Source: Clostridiales bacterium
GTDB taxonomy: Bacteria > Bacillota_E > Sulfobacillia > Sulfobacillales > JAIMBI01
Direction of reading: 5' to 3'
Length of the DNA stretch: 64,000 nucleotides
NCBI GenBank assembly: GCA_027318915.1
Contig: DAHVOH010000007.1
Coordinates: 1 to 64,000 of the forward strand
In this document: positions 53,745 through 62,900 of the stretch, in pieces
Layout: the number at the start of each line of letters is the position of its first letter
Numbering within the stretch: position 1 is the stretch's first letter
Notes under the pieces: generated by a model
What the model was told of the DNA's origin: nothing
Seen by the model: the letters and a program-made list of their open reading frames with translations, nothing else
Database searches by the model: none
Position numbers and translations under genes: made by a program

Positions 53745-54836
53745 CTACTCGACTTCCATCAAAACCTCGCCGACGGCCCGGGCGGGTCCCTCCGTCGTCA
53801 GATTGGACAGGACAACCACCGCCGTGCCGACCTCGGGCAGCACTGCCACAAACGACCCCACTCCGCTCATCGATCCCGTGTGAAACATGCGGCGCGATCC
53901 CCGCCACTCGTCCAAAAACCATCCCAATCCATACGAACAGCCCATTTCCACCGACACCTCGGGCGTCGCCAAGCGTCGGCGCCCGGCTGGACTGAGCACG
54001 CTCCCCGCGCGCTCATCTCCCGGCTCGATGAAGCTTTCCAAATACCGCAGGAGGTCGTCCGTGGTCGAGCGGATGAAGCCGTCGGCCAACGTGGCCGGAG
54101 CCTGGGGCCATGCCGGCACTTCGACCGGAGCGCCCGTCGCGGACGGCTCATAAAGGCGCGTCACCGGTTCGTGCTCGGGACCCGGGATGTTGAGCGTGGT
54201 GCGGCTCATGCCCAGCGGATCGAAGACGTGCCGCTGCAGGTAGTCCGGATAGGATTGGCCGCTCGCCAACTCGATGACGGTGCCGAGGAGGGCGAACCCC
54301 TCGTTGGAGTAGTGGAAGCGCTCGCCGGGCAGCCCCACCGGCGGCGCGGGCTCGGCCGCCATCGCGGCCAACAGGTCGTCGACCGTGTTGATGGCGGGGC
54401 CGATGTCCGGCTCCGCCGCCCGCCATCGCGCCTGCTGGGCCGCCGTGTAGTGCGCCCATTTGGTTCGGAGATTGAGGGCGCGGGAATAGTCTGGAAGCCC
54501 ACTGGAGTGGCTCAGGAGATGGCGGAGAGCCACCGCGTCCGCCGACGGCAGGCGAAGGCGCCGAAAATCCGGAAGATATCGGACGACGGGGTCCTCCAGG
54601 CGCAACTGACCCGCCTCCGCCAGCTGACAGAGCGCCAGGGCGGTAAATGACTTGGTGACAGACGCAATCCCGAGCAAGGTGTCGCTGGACATCGGCACAC
54701 CCGCGCCCATGTCCCGCACACCGAAGTTGTCATGCCGGACGGCTCCGTCCGGGGTTCTGATCGCCACGGTCGCCCCAGGCACTTGATGTGCGGTCAGAAT
54801 CGCTGCCATCCGGGCTGTTCTCCCGCCCATAGCCAT
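53745..54836 (-). CDS. beta-lactamase-like serine hydrolase (class C/S12 type)
   Basis: A 363-aa protein with the penicillin-recognising fold. Ser59-Val-Thr-Lys62 is the SxxK motif, HYSNEGF supplies the Tyr-x-Asn element, and FHTGSMSG is the His-Thr-Gly motif before the last strand. LRHLLSHSSGLPDYSR is another family hallmark. Members include D-aminopeptidases, DD-peptidases and esterases. No clear signal peptide with ATG at 54836, so it may be cytoplasmic, in keeping with a D-peptidase working with DppA. Confidence 0.88.
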   Translation of the reverse strand: MAMGGRTARMAAILTAHQVPGATVAIRTPDGAVRHDNFGVRDMGAGVPMSSDTLLGIASVTKSFTALALCQLAEAGQLRLEDPVVRYLPDFRRLRLPSADAVALRHLLSHSSGLPDYSRALNLRTKWAHYTAAQQARWRAAEPDIGPAINTVDDLLAAMAAEPAPPVGLPGERFHYSNEGFALLGTVIELASGQSYPDYLQRHVFDPLGMSRTTLNIPGPEHEPVTRLYEPSATGAPVEVPAWPQAPATLADGFIRSTTDDLLRYLESFIEPGDERAGSVLSPAGRRRLATPEVSVEMGCSYGLGWFLDEWRGSRRMFHTGSMSGVGSFVAVLPEVGTAVVVLSNLTTEGPARAVGEVLMEVE

Positions 54837-54985
54837 CGCTGCCGTCCTCACCTTTCTGAATGCCCGCGCTGGGGCAAAGACGCCTCCGGCGGCGCGCCCG
54901 GTGCCTCGGTTCGGATGCGACCGCGATCTGGCGACCGGGTTCGTGCGATGGCTCAAATGCATATCCGGTCCAGCCGCCAAAACCC

Positions 54986-55512
54986 TCACCACGCGCCGTC
55001 GGCATCGCCGCCCCACTGCGCCTCATCGTTCGCATAGAGCTCCCGCCCACCATACTGCAGCGCATTTGTCCCGACAACGGACGGCATCGGCTGGCCGGCC
55101 GGGATCGCTGCCAAGGCATCCAGGCATAAGGGCCCGCCCGCCGCATAGGCGGGAGCGTCCCGACGGGCTTGGAAACAATGGCGCCAGATGAGTGTGGTTT
55201 CACCGCCGTCCGCCGTGATCTGCGAGCGCAGCACGTCCGGGCCCCAACGAAATACGAGCCGCGAAGGGCGAGAATTTCCCCCACCTGTCCTTCCTTCTCC
55301 TCCTCCTCGACGCCGGGATTGTCTCAATGCGCAAGACCGATGGGACCTGGCATCGTCACATCCCGGTCGGCGTGAAAGGCGCCAAGCTGAGCCGCCTGTG
55401 TCAGGGCATCCCACACGGCCTCGCGGGGATGGTGGAGAACGCGCTCAAGCACCAAGACTCAGCCGTTCCCTTCGGCGCCTAGCCCCAGGTCATAAGACGC
55501 GTGCGTGTTCAT
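54986..55512 (-). pseudogene. broken SRPBCC/AHSA1-domain protein
   Basis: Starts with GAGGAGG and ATG (55512), MNTHASYDLGLG, then, after a frame change, LVLERVLHHPREAVWDALTQ and FHADRDVTMPGPIG, a stop, a second frame change, and RLVFRWGPDVLRSQITADG with YAAGGPLCLDALAAIPAGQP at the end. Together these are the start, middle and end of an Aha1-type SRPBCC protein, often encoded behind an ArsR repressor, as here. At least two frameshifts and one stop make it non-functional. Confidence 0.75.
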
Positions 55513-55830
55513 CGTAGATCGCCTCCTCGTTGTGCATGAGCCTCGCGGTCGAGATGGTCCACCAAGGCGTCGACATGGTGCTGACAGGCGGCGCGATAAC
55601 CACTCAGCCCCTAATCCAACGCACCAAGCGGCCTCGCGTCCAGGGAATAAATGCACCGCTGGGCGTCAACCCGGACACCCATCTCGCGGCGTGCGCAGAT
55701 GTTTCGACACGGCCGGCTGCGACAGGCTGAGATCCCGACCCAACTCGGTGACGCTAGCGTCGGAACGCAGCAATCGGTCGAGAATGCGGCGCCAAGAACG
55801 ATCGGCCACCACCCCATAGGTGTCACGCAT
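55509..55830 (-). pseudogene. broken ArsR-family regulator
   Basis: From ATG at 55830: VVADRSWRRILDRLLRSD, ASVTELGRDLSLSQPAVSKH-LR, the recognition helix of ArsR regulators. A frameshift follows; the other frame continues as the wing RVDAQRCIYSLDARPLGALD, a TAG near 55610, and SGYRAACQHHVDALVDHLD up to a TGA. That TGA overlaps the ATG of the SRPBCC gene (ATGA), so the pair was once translationally coupled. Confidence 0.75.
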
Positions 55831-56283
55831 ACGGTCATCCCCCCTGCTCTGTCGCCTCTATCCACTGCTTTATATAACCGTCACGGCATATTTTGGCCAA
55901 GCCGTCACGCGACGGGAAGACCCACGCCTCCCCCTCGAAAAAGGTGGCGCGCCCTCCGAATGGCTGCGGGACACCTGATGTTGTACTCCTCACACGGCGA
56001 TCCGGTCGGTTCGCTATCGGTCCGTCCGTGCCTCAACGTCCGCTGAGACTGCGCTCCGCGTTTCCTGGCAGCTGTGCATTCGGCCCTCAGACGGCGCGAG
56101 GCCGGACCGCGCCGCCGGGTCGGCCGCCGGAGAGCCCGACAGACCCGTACAGAAGCCGGTAGACCCCGAGGCGGCTTGCCGTCCGCTGGCCACAAGCTGC
56201 CATGGCCGCTTACGGTCAATGGCGGAGACCGATTGACAGCGGCGATCCGCACGAAGATGTCCGGCCAAGGGGGTGCGCACGGC
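55831..56283. other. no recognisable gene
   Basis: Holds an AT-rich patch near 55868-55895 (minus strand TATATAA) that may have been the promoter of the broken ArsR gene. Frames upstream of the acyltransferase start look non-coding. Confidence 0.4.
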
Positions 56284-57516
56284 ATGCCGTGGGCTTCACG
56301 CGATCGATTCGCCGCCGAGCCCGTCAAGTCCGCGACCCGTCACCCCGGCCTTGACGCTCTGCGTGGCTTGGCCATCATCGCCGTGCTGATTTTTCACGCC
56401 TACATCGTTGCGCCCGTGCCGGGGATGGTCTGGGCAAGGTCGGTCGGGCAGGGGGCGGTCGGCGTTGGCCTCTTTTACATCGTCAGCGCGTTGACTCTGG
56501 CGGCCAGTTGGGCCCACCGCGCGCATCGCGACCGCCATGCCCGCCGGGCATTCTGGGCCCGACGCGTGTTTCGGATTGCCCCATTGTTTTACATCGCCCT
56601 CCTCACCAGTTGGTTGGTCGGATACGGGCAGCCCAAGTTCGCTCCGCCGCCGATGGCGGGACGTCACGTCTTCACACTCGGCAATCTGCTGGCTCACCTG
56701 ACCTTTGTCTTCGGGTGGATTCCGGCCTATCAGAACTCCTGGATCGGCGTGGAATGGTCCATCGGCGCCGAGATGACTTTCTATCTTCTGTGCCCGTGGA
56801 TCCTCGCGCGGCTGCTGCCGCGCTACGGGGGCCTGACGCTGCTGCTGACGGGTTTCTCGCTGTCGTTGGCCTGGCCATGGCTGCTGCCGCGACTCTTCAG
56901 CCCTTGGCCGCGCTGGGCCGGAGCCTTTCCGTTTTGGTCCTGGCCCGGACAGGCCGTGTGGTTCGCAGCGGGGCTATGGATCTTTGAAACGAGCCGACCC
57001 TCGCACCCGTCTGCCCGACTGCCCGGCAGCGTGCTCATCCTGACCCTTGCCGCCGTGAGTCTACTGAACGCCCCGCTGGCATATGCCGCCCCGCTCTGGG
57101 TCCTGCCGCTGGGTCTCCTGACCTATGCGGTGTGGCACCGACTCCCGTCCGCGCGACGCCTCGCGAACAGTCGCTGGCTCCGCTACGTGGGCACGCGCAG
57201 TTACTCCTGGTATTTGGTTCATTGGCCTCTCTTGAAGGGAGTGGTGCTGCCCCTCGTGGGTGGAGCCGGCGCCGCCACCCCCGGCGGCTTTGTCATTCGT
57301 CTGGGAGCGATGGTCCTGCTGACCGGCGTGGCGGGAGAACTTGCCTTCCGGCTCATTGAGGAGCCGGCTCGCCTGTGGGGACGACGCCAATTGATCCGTT
57401 GGGGCTGGGCGGCCCCGGGCACCGGCCAGCCCCCTCCGGCACTGTCCGGTACGGCGGCAGGCGCCGAGGCCGTCACGGACCCGTCGAGACAGGTTCATGG
57501 CCGAAGCGCTTGGTAA
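56284..57516 (+). CDS. OafA/YrhL-type membrane acyltransferase
   Basis: A 410-aa protein with about ten membrane helices of the acyltransferase 3 family. The hallmark PGLDALRGLAIIAVLIFHA lies at the start, with the catalytic His in FHAY. ARRVFRIAPLFYIALL and GVEWSIGAEMTFYLLCPW are further conserved blocks, and RLIEEPARLWGRR ends the domain. Such enzymes O-acetylate surface polysaccharides, peptidoglycan or antibiotics. ATG at 56284 has AAGGGGG; 56257 is an alternative. No glycan gene is nearby. Confidence 0.85.
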   Translation: MPWASRDRFAAEPVKSATRHPGLDALRGLAIIAVLIFHAYIVAPVPGMVWARSVGQGAVGVGLFYIVSALTLAASWAHRAHRDRHARRAFWARRVFRIAPLFYIALLTSWLVGYGQPKFAPPPMAGRHVFTLGNLLAHLTFVFGWIPAYQNSWIGVEWSIGAEMTFYLLCPWILARLLPRYGGLTLLLTGFSLSLAWPWLLPRLFSPWPRWAGAFPFWSWPGQAVWFAAGLWIFETSRPSHPSARLPGSVLILTLAAVSLLNAPLAYAAPLWVLPLGLLTYAVWHRLPSARRLANSRWLRYVGTRSYSWYLVHWPLLKGVVLPLVGGAGAATPGGFVIRLGAMVLLTGVAGELAFRLIEEPARLWGRRQLIRWGWAAPGTGQPPPALSGTAAGAEAVTDPSRQVHGRSAW

Positions 57517-57735
57517 ACCGCACGCGGAGTGCCATCGTCACAACGTTGGGGCCGTCTCAGCGGGGCGCCCGTCGACTCCACGTCGCCCAGGCGGGGAGGG
57601 CCGTTCTGGTCGACAGTCGGTCAACACGGCGGCCGACCACAAATGCCCCGAAAATTTGGCGAGTCGACTGCACGGTTTGGTAGACTGAACGCAGCAACGG
57701 CCATGGAGCTGGCCGAAACCGTCGCGACGACTGAT

Positions 57736-57776
57736 GGCTCCTACGTCCTTCATAGACGTAGGAGCCTTGTCGTTTT
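57736..57776 (+). terminator. rho-independent terminator or attenuator
   Basis: GGCTCCTACGTC (57736-57747) and GACGTAGGAGCC (57755-57766) form a perfect 12-bp stem with loop CTTCATA, followed by TTGTCGTTTT. It is 220 bp after the acyltransferase stop and ends only 34 bp before the MFS start, so it either ends upstream transcripts or regulates the MFS gene as a leader terminator. Confidence 0.65.
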
Positions 57777-57810
57777 GGGACACCCCCGAGGGAAGGATGT
57801 TGAGGTCGCT

Positions 57811-59067
57811 GTGCAAACGCCGCCCGATACGGAAGAGAGCACCGAGCGTGATGAGTGGCATAAGCCCTCACGACGGTTATCCCCCTTCGTGCTCCTCTGC
57901 ATGGTGGGATTCCTGGGCCGCCTGAGCTACGAGATGCTGCGCACCCCGCTCACTCCGCTTTACGCCCATTATCTCGGCGCCCCCACCCAGCTGATTGGCC
58001 TCATTGTGGCTGCGGCCACCATCACGGGCATCTTCATCAAAATGCCGTCCGGCGCGCTGTCGGACCTGTTCGGCGTTCGACGGCTCATGGCCCTGGGGAC
58101 GGTTGTCAAGGCCACCGGCCCGTTTCTGTATCTGGCCGTGATCTCCTGGCCGCAATTGCTGGTGGTGCGCTTTTACCACGGACTCGCCACCGCCCTCTAC
58201 TCCCCGCCCGCGTCCGCCCTCGTGGCCAAAGTGTACCCGAAGGAACGCGGTCGCCGCCTCGGGCTGTACGGCGCCTTCGAGAACGCCGGCGTGGTCAGCG
58301 GACCGATTCTTGGCGGCGTGGTGCTGGCCACGCTGGGATTTTCGCTCACCTTCGTCGTCTCGGGCGCCATCGGCATTCTGGCCTTTCTGGCGATGACCAG
58401 GATCCCCCGTGACCGGCATACGGTGCCCGAGCGTAAAACAGAGCCGGGTCGCCTCGGCCAGGCGCTTCGGGGTGTCGCGCACGGCGTGCGCGAGATTGCC
58501 GGCGACCCGCTGATTCGCCTGGTCAGCCTGGTGGAGGCCGTCATCTGGATGGGAACCGGATCGCTGCAGGCCTACCTGCCCCTTTACGCAACCGGCCTGC
58601 ACATCCCCATTTGGGAGATTGGGCTGCTGGCCGGGGGCCAGGGTGTGGCCTCCGTCGTGAGTCGCCCGGTATTGGGCCGGCAGTCGGACCGTTACGGGCG
58701 CCGCCCGCTCATCATCGCCGGCGTGGTGCTCTGTGTTCTCACGCTCATTGCCATTCCCTACATGGCCACGTTTGCAGCGCTGTTGCCGCTGGCCATTCTC
58801 TTTGGACTGGGCACCGGCACCGTGACCCCCTCGACGACCGCGATGATAGGCGATCTGGTGCGGCGCGGCAATTACGGCTCGGCCATGGGCGTGTTTGGGA
58901 GCCTCTGGGATGTGGGACACGCGACGGGTCCGGTCGTCTTCGGATTCTTGGTGGTGGCGCTCGGGTACCGGACGTCGTGGCTCCTGCTGGCGCTGGTGAT
59001 GCTGGCCGCGCTGCTCCTGTTCCTGGTCGGCACGCGCGGGCATCGCGCACTCGGGAACACGGCCTGA
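57811..59067 (+). CDS. MFS transporter
   Basis: A 418-aa, 12-helix major facilitator protein. Motifs: MPSGALSDLFGVRRL in loop 2-3, FYHGLATALYSPPASALV in helix 4, NAGVVSGPILGGVVLA in helix 5, and GRQSDRYGRRPLII in loop 8-9. It resembles multidrug or sugar-efflux carriers (DHA1-like); no substrate can be named. GTG at 57811 gives the family start (helix 1 from about residue 27). A perfect hairpin with T-rich tail lies just upstream. Confidence 0.85.
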   Translation: MQTPPDTEESTERDEWHKPSRRLSPFVLLCMVGFLGRLSYEMLRTPLTPLYAHYLGAPTQLIGLIVAAATITGIFIKMPSGALSDLFGVRRLMALGTVVKATGPFLYLAVISWPQLLVVRFYHGLATALYSPPASALVAKVYPKERGRRLGLYGAFENAGVVSGPILGGVVLATLGFSLTFVVSGAIGILAFLAMTRIPRDRHTVPERKTEPGRLGQALRGVAHGVREIAGDPLIRLVSLVEAVIWMGTGSLQAYLPLYATGLHIPIWEIGLLAGGQGVASVVSRPVLGRQSDRYGRRPLIIAGVVLCVLTLIAIPYMATFAALLPLAILFGLGTGTVTPSTTAMIGDLVRRGNYGSAMGVFGSLWDVGHATGPVVFGFLVVALGYRTSWLLLALVMLAALLLFLVGTRGHRALGNTA

Positions 59068-59256
59068 TTGGCGGGCGAGGCGGGAACGACACGCCCTCGA
59101 TGGGGGAACCGCGGGTTCACGAACCGGCCAGCCGCAGGTCAACGCCGTCGCCGGCGCGGCCACGATGCGGCCGCGGCGTGGGAGCCCGCCCGGAGTCTGT
59201 GCCGACGGGCACCGCCCGAGACCGGCGTTCCGCGCGAGTCGGCTTGGCGCCGCGCA

Positions 59257-61323
59257 TCACGCCGGTGGGCGGTCGGCAAAGACAAACACCACGCGGTCCC
59301 CGTCCAGCTTGAGACGCGCCCGAAAAGGCTTGCCGGCTTTCGAGCGGAAGCCCTGCAGTTCACGGGTCGTCTTGCCCGCCAGCAAGGTTTTCACCTGGCT
59401 CTCCGTGAGTTTTTTGTGGGCCACTTCCTTCCAGATGGTGAACCGGCAGCCGTCGCGCCACCGCGAGCAGGCCCAGCCTCTCGCCGTAGCCACCACGTGC
59501 CCCTCGTGGCAGACGGGACAGGACCCGAACCCGGATCCGATGGATCGAGCCGACTGACCGGCAATCGTCGCCACCACGTCGCGGGTGTATGCCCGGATGC
59601 CGGCCAGAAACACCCCCGCATCCTGCGTGCCGGCGGCAATGGCTTCCAACTGCGCTTCCCACTGCCCGGTCAGATCCGGCGACTGCAGAGCGTCGGGCGC
59701 CACGATGAGAAGCGCCCGCCCCTTCTCGGTGCTTTCCAACGCTTTTTTCTCCCGCACCACGTACTGCCGCCGGATGAGGGTGTCCAAAATGGCCGCGCGG
59801 GTGGCGGGCGTGCCCAGGCCGTGTTTCTCCATCAGAGCGAGCAGGGTGGCGTCGGTGAGCCGGGCCGGCGGCTTGGTGGACTTCTGCAGGACCTCGCCCG
59901 CCTGCACCGTCACCACCTGTCCCGCCTCAAGACCGGGCGGAACGGCGCCGACGGCGTCGTCGTCGGTCCGCTCATCTCGAGCATCCGGAAGCTTGCCGGT
60001 GGCCATCCGCCAGCCGGCAACCCGCACGGCCGTCGCTTTGGTGCGAAAGGTCTCCCCGCCGGCATCGGTGAGCACGGTGGTCCGTTCGTCTTGGCCGGCC
60101 GGCAGCAGCGCCGCGAAGGTGCGCCGGGCAATCAGGTCAAACACGCGCCGGGCGGCCTCGCCGAGGTGCCCGCCGGGCAACTGCCCGGTGGGAAGAATGG
60201 CCGGATGACCGGCCTTGGCCACCTCGGCGTCATTCGTCACACGCCGGACCGGCAACGGCGTCGGCAACGCCGCGTACAGGTCGGCGTATCGTTCTTGGAG
60301 GCCCTGAAGCCGCTTCGGCAAGGTGGCGGCCTCCGCCGCGCTCACCGCCCGCGCGTCCGTACGCGGGTAGGTGGTGAGCCGCGCCTCATAAAGCTGTTGC
60401 GCCGCCTGCAGAGTGTCCGCCGCCGTGAGGCCAAAGCGCCGGTTGGCGTCCTTTTGCAGATCGGCCAGGTTGTACAGCGCCGGCGGCCTCACGCTGACCG
60501 GCTTTCGCTCCACGTGGCGAATCTGGCCGGCAGTGCCCGGCGGCACCGCCGCCAGGATGCGTTCGGCCGCCGCCGGGTCGGGGATTCGGTCGGCCGGCTC
60601 TTCGCCCGGCAGGCGAACCCACAGGCCCTGGTACGACGATCCGGATTCCAGCGCGAACGTGACGTGAACCTGCCAGTAGGGGGTGGCTTGGAACGCCGCG
60701 ATCTGCGCGTCGCGATCGGCGATGAGCTTGAGCGTGGGCGTCTGCACCCGGCCCACCGACAGGGCTCCCTGCCCTCCCTGCCCGTGCCGCAGCGTCATCG
60801 CCCGGGTGGCGTTGAGCCCCACCAGCCAGTCAGCGGCCGCCCGCGCTTCCGCCGCCTGCGCCAGGGCGGCGTATTGGGCTGCCGGCACCAGGCGATCCAG
60901 GGCGGCTCGAATCGCGGCCGGCGTGGTCTCCGACAGCCACAACCGGTCGGCGGGCTGCCGGGCCTGCAAGTGCCGGAGGATCCAGCGCGCAATCAGTTCT
61001 CCTTCCCGGTCGGCGTCCGTGGCGATGACGATCCGAGTCACATCGGCCCGCCGCAGGAGGCCCCGCAGCACACTCAACTGGGCGCGACCGGACGGGATCG
61101 GCTGGAGTCGGAAGGACTCCGGCAGCATGGGGAGCCCGGCCCAGCTCCACCGCTTCCAGGCCGGATCGTAGGCGTCCGGCTCGGCCAGCCCGACCAGGTG
61201 TCCGAGCGCCCACGTGACGCAATCGGATCCGACCTGAAAATACCCGTCGTGCTTCTGCGGCGCACCGAGCGCCCCTGCCAGCGCGCGGGCCACACTGGGC
61301 TTTTCGGCAATCAGAAGGCGCAT
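59257..61323 (-). CDS. topB: DNA topoisomerase III
   Basis: A 688-aa type IA topoisomerase. The Toprim domain comes first (MRLLIAEKPSVARALAG, then IATDADREGELIARW). LNATRAMTLRH and LSVGRVQTPTLKLI follow; the active-site Tyr is in TTYPRTDAR at about residue 317. MEKHGLGTPATRAAILDTL is in the C-terminal part of the core, and the tail holds a zinc-finger-like CPVCHEGHVV...WACSRWRDGC motif. It decatenates or relaxes negatively supercoiled DNA. GGAGGG precedes the ATG. TopB is a housekeeping or mobile-element gene; nothing else here suggests an element. Confidence 0.93.
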   Translation of the reverse strand: MRLLIAEKPSVARALAGALGAPQKHDGYFQVGSDCVTWALGHLVGLAEPDAYDPAWKRWSWAGLPMLPESFRLQPIPSGRAQLSVLRGLLRRADVTRIVIATDADREGELIARWILRHLQARQPADRLWLSETTPAAIRAALDRLVPAAQYAALAQAAEARAAADWLVGLNATRAMTLRHGQGGQGALSVGRVQTPTLKLIADRDAQIAAFQATPYWQVHVTFALESGSSYQGLWVRLPGEEPADRIPDPAAAERILAAVPPGTAGQIRHVERKPVSVRPPALYNLADLQKDANRRFGLTAADTLQAAQQLYEARLTTYPRTDARAVSAAEAATLPKRLQGLQERYADLYAALPTPLPVRRVTNDAEVAKAGHPAILPTGQLPGGHLGEAARRVFDLIARRTFAALLPAGQDERTTVLTDAGGETFRTKATAVRVAGWRMATGKLPDARDERTDDDAVGAVPPGLEAGQVVTVQAGEVLQKSTKPPARLTDATLLALMEKHGLGTPATRAAILDTLIRRQYVVREKKALESTEKGRALLIVAPDALQSPDLTGQWEAQLEAIAAGTQDAGVFLAGIRAYTRDVVATIAGQSARSIGSGFGSCPVCHEGHVVATARGWACSRWRDGCRFTIWKEVAHKKLTESQVKTLLAGKTTRELQGFRSKAGKPFRARLKLDGDRVVFVFADRPPA

Positions 61324-61819
61324 GGCGTCACCCTCCGCCTTCACGCTAACACAGACCCGTCGAGCGTGGACACCGGTCGCGCGCTGACGACGCTCGGTGG
61401 GGGCAAAAAACCGGGCCATACGGCCACCAGGGCGCGGCGGTCGACGAGACGCTGCCGACGTGAAGCGTGTGGTCATCGCGTCGGACGCCACGACGCCAAA
61501 AGCCATCCCTCGGGCGGAGACCCGAGGATTCTGTCCGTCCCTGCGCTCAGTGTCCACACCGCGCCCATGGCCTCGGCGTTTTTAGGTCAACGGGGTCCCC
61601 GTGTCCGGCGGGACCACTAAAACGCGGCCCTTTGGCTCCGCATCCAACGCGCCCTTGGGCCCTGTATCGCCGCGCCCGAGTCCGGTATCGTCGAAGAGAA
61701 CCGCGTCGGATCTCTCATGCTCGCCGATCCGACTTGATTCGATGGGCTCGGATTCGATATGACCGGACCTCGTGCGACGGGGTCGGATCCGCAGGGATCG
61801 GGAAAGAAGGTTGATTATC
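61324..61819. other. intergenic region with short direct repeats
   Basis: No gene recognised. Near 61735-61760 the sequence GATTCGAT occurs twice (TTGATTCGATGGG and CGGATTCGATATG) with related CGGATC/CGATCC words around; it could be a control region for the next gene. AT content rises slightly there. Confidence 0.4.
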
Positions 61820-62296
61820 ATGACACCACCGACCACGGCATCACCGCAGGCAAACACCACCGAGTTGCAGCGTCAGTCCGAGCGGACGCGCCGTCTCCAC
61901 TGGTTGCGCCTGTCCATGGCTTTTTTCGCCCTCTTGGACGTGGCCGCCCACATCTTCGCCAGCCCCGGGGCCACCCCCATCATTTCGTATTGGCTCGACA
62001 TCGAGACGGCTTCCTACAGCCTCATTGCCGTCATCTACCTGCTGGGGCTCCGGCAGTTTTACGTCCCGCCCATCTTGTTCACCGCGTACAACATGGCCAT
62101 GTTCTTCCTCACCGGCTTTGTCGCGCTGCCCTTTGGCATCAACAAAGCCCCGCTGGTCGGCCACATTCAAATTCTCCAGTATTCCTTCGGCCGCGGTTTT
62201 TCGCTGTTGGCGTGGCTCTATTTGCTGCTGGTCGGCATTTGGATGCTGCGGGGCGATCCGGGATCCAAGCTGGACGCCCTGCTGAAAGAGCAATAG
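61820..62296 (+). CDS. four-helix membrane protein of unknown function
   Basis: A 158-aa protein with a 28-residue polar start and four hydrophobic helices: SMAFFALLDVAAHIFAS, ASYSLIAVIYLLGLRQF, PILFTAYNMAMFFLTGF and FSLLAWLYLLLVGIWML. Residues such as Asp, His and Asn occur inside or at the ends of helices (LLDVAAH, FTAYNMAM), which could serve transport or quinone binding, but no family is recognised. The ATG has GAAAGAAGG upstream. Monocistronic. Confidence 0.7.
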   Translation: MTPPTTASPQANTTELQRQSERTRRLHWLRLSMAFFALLDVAAHIFASPGATPIISYWLDIETASYSLIAVIYLLGLRQFYVPPILFTAYNMAMFFLTGFVALPFGINKAPLVGHIQILQYSFGRGFSLLAWLYLLLVGIWMLRGDPGSKLDALLKEQ

Positions 62297-62900
62297 CCGC
62301 CACGGACCCTGCTTGCCGGGCGGCTCCGCCCAAACGTCGGCACGCCCCCGCTCCCGATGGGCCGCCATCGCGACGACGGCCGAAGGCGGGCGGTCGGGTG
62401 AGCACCATCCCGCACCGTGCCCACGGGACCTCGTCCTACCCCGATATTGCCCTGCCGACGTGTGGCGACCGCCCCCTGCCGTGACGGCAGGAAGGGTGGA
62501 GCGGGGCCGTCTGCCCCCAGCAGGCAGGGGTCACCCGGCCCTGGAGCGGGCGGCCACCCCCGTGTAGGCTATGGGTCATGCCGGGTCTGGTGCTCAGGTG
62601 TACGGGCAGGCGCGCCCCTATCGGTCGAGACATCAAGGGCCAACCTCGAAGGAGATCCGCCCCGGCGGCTTCATTCGTCGTCTCTCTGTCACCGCCCCGC
62701 GGCTGGATGAGGAAAGAGTTGACGACGGACGCCGTCGCCCGAAGCGACGAGGACGAAATCCGTTCATCCCGGCCGAGGTCGGCGCGTGCTGAGCGTCGGC
62801 CGTGAGCGGGACCGTCCGGCGACGGAGGCGGGCCGCAGCGGGTATCCGATCGCCGTGTCTGGCCGATGATTCGAGAGGTCGGGTGTGAAGGAGAGATCGT
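62297..62900. other. no recognisable gene
   Basis: Contains a small CCTGCC-GTGAC-GGCAGG hairpin at 62475-62491 without T-run that might end the preceding transcript. Otherwise shadow frames only. Confidence 0.4.

Noticed and set aside
59068..61620. 850-codon plus-strand frame over topB
   Set aside because: Antisense shadow of topoisomerase III.
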